Assembly: GCF_040807025.1 (NCBI RefSeq)
Contig: NC_090946.1
Span: 80,598,641-80,662,640, forward strand
Length of the DNA: 64,000 nt
Direction of reading: 5' to 3'
Origin: Struthio camelus
Taxonomy: Eukaryota > Chordata > Aves > Struthioniformes > Struthionidae
Below the pieces are notes generated by a model. The model did not search any database, was not told the origin of the DNA, and saw nothing but the letters and a program-made list of their open reading frames with translations. This document shows, piece by piece, positions 62,650 to 64,000 of this stretch. Positions within the stretch are counted from its first letter, which is position 1. Every line of letters begins with the position of its first letter. The translations under genes were made by a program, and so were the position numbers.

Positions 62650-62985
62650 CAGAGATCTGGAACAGCTCCCACACGAGGAAACTGCGTAAAATGGGGTTCT
62701 TCAATACAGAAAAGAGACAATTGATAAAGGCTATAAAATCTCAGACGCCCTGGGGAGGGATTGGCCGTGCCTGGTCTCTGCTGACACAAGAGCTAGCAGG
62801 CATCAAACCAAGCAAGCGGGAGCTCCGTTCACAACAAACAAAAGGAGGTGGTTCTCCAAACAGCATGTATGAAACTTGCTGTACTCCCCACCACAGGATG
62901 CTGCAGAGGCTAAAAGTTTACATGGGTTCAAGAGGATGCTAGACAAGTTTATGGGACAAAAATCCACCAGAGATAACTAAATCAC
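62650..62985 (+). mobile_element. Diverged CR1-like LINE 3' fragment
   Basis: Ordered similarity to the 3' region of sauropsid CR1 elements as I recall it: GGAACAGCTCCCACACGAGG, then AGAAAAGAGACAA, then TATAAAATC, AACAAACAAAAGGAGG, GATGCTGCAGAGGCTAAAAG, ACATGGGTTCAAGAGGATG and TAGACAAGTTTATGG, in the expected order and spacing. Heavily mutated, no coding capacity, no intact terminal octamers seen. Confidence 0.65.
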
Positions 62986-64000
62986 AGAAGGAACATGTGG
63001 CCACATCGGGAAGTCCTTGAGCTACGCAGGTAATGAGAGGAATCATAGATGTTTGCTGCGCTTACATTCTTCCCTATTAACCTGATTTTGATCAATTTTG
63101 TTAGGTACCAGGTCAGACAGGCCTTACCCTGGCATGCTACTGCCATTTTAATGTTCTTAGTGTTTCATCTTCTATTTTTCTGCACCCTCTTTTTTATCCA
63201 GGCTCCACACGAGCGGCGTGGTTATCGTGCCAAAGCAGCTGCTATCCACACACAAGATCTAAGAATGAGTCCACTGAACATCACTGTCCTTATGTTTGCA
63301 TGGCAGACAGATAAACAGGGCAGAAAACTATATGAGAGCAGAAAGCCACGGGAAAGTAAAAGGGTGGAAGGTACCCCAAAAGCATTGTGCTCTTCTCATG
63401 CTTTCAGTCTGGTCAGGTCCACCATCCAGCCTTACCCATTTTTACTGGCCTATGCATATCCTCCACCAAGCTATATCAAACTTGCCAGGCTACTGGCTTC
63501 AGAGTTAACTTCAGTAAAGTATTGCACTGCTTTTGCAGCTGAAACTGCAAAGCCTAGCAGGAGAGGGAATGTGGAGAGCTATTTCCAGGCTTGTGGGTTG
63601 CTTGCAGACATGTCACAAAAATGACTAGTTTGATGAACGGATATTTTTTTATAAACTGGCCCTGGGTACGGTAATAAACAAGCTGTTGCATAAATGGAGG
63701 GGAATCCCATCCAGCCGGACATTGGATTGGAAATAAATCACAGCAAAGATGTTTGCTCCAGTGCAATCCTTTCGCCCCTTCCCAGCCTGCCCTCAGCGCG
63801 CTGTTTTGACATGAAACCACAGAGGACCAAAGGGGAGCGTTCCTGGCGCTCTGTGAAGCTCAGCCCATCTGCTGCTCCGTGGCTTCTCTTCCCAGGCAGC
63901 GTTCGGGGTATTGTTGTTTTTTCTTTCCCCTAAGAGCCTCGCCAGGGCAGGCTTACGTAACATCTGCTGCCTTGCGTGAGGCAGGTCAGCCGGTCCGGAA
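62986..64000. other. Non-coding end of window
   Basis: AT-moderate unique DNA. An open frame of 191 codons at 63049-63624 has no recognisable domain and is treated as chance. Confidence 0.45.

Noticed and set aside
63049-63624. Plus-strand frame of 191 codons with a hydrophobic start
   Set aside because: No family resemblance, lies just after a decayed CR1 fragment, no splice or promoter signals.

Overview
The window reads as vertebrate nuclear DNA, most likely from a bird or a close sauropsid relative. It has one multi-exon gene with GT-AG introns, a GC-rich and CpG-dense left half, many short GC-rich tandem arrays, almost no interspersed repeats, and one old fragment resembling the 3' end of an avian/reptilian CR1 LINE. 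Nothing prokaryotic was seen: no operons, no CRISPR array, no phage genes.

The only gene I can support is a complete minus-strand FERM-domain gene, which I assign to FRMD6 (Willin). Its 13 coding exons lie between 22938 (ATG) and 15545 (TGA) and join without a break into 614 residues. They are followed by a 3' UTR of about 2.1 kb with a canonical AATAAA at 13449-13454. The coding exon carrying the ATG has a 5' leader beginning at an acceptor at 23034/23035. The first non-coding exon and promoter must lie at higher coordinates, possibly in the CpG-dense block at about 25.2-33.4 kb, but they cannot be fixed from sequence alone.

Layout: 1-10.27 kb is GC-rich intergenic DNA downstream of the gene. 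A tandem array with a period near 100 bp fills 10.28-11.78 kb, followed by GC-rich DNA to 13.4 kb. FRMD6 occupies 13.4-23.03 kb. A TGCATTTACC-type minisatellite abuts its 5' side at 23.14-24.01 kb. From 24 to 40 kb the DNA is CpG-rich with five more arrays: GAGCC/GGGCC pentamers, a degenerate GACC-AGCATCC array, a 12-bp array, a 26-bp array and an 18-bp array. From about 42 to 64 kb the GC and CpG content visibly drops. That part has no recognisable exons, a few AT-rich stretches that could be conserved non-coding elements, and the CR1-like fragment at about 62.65-62.99 kb.

The longest open frames in the window (for example 760 residues at 9703-11985) are by-products of stop-poor GC-rich tandem repeats and are not genes. 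I found no convincing undescribed system. The items most worth a second look are a conserved-looking Cys/His cluster at the FRMD6 C-terminus, competing donors after coding exon 3, a T32 tract inside a 115-bp intron, an upstream ORF in the leader, and the cluster of minisatellites.
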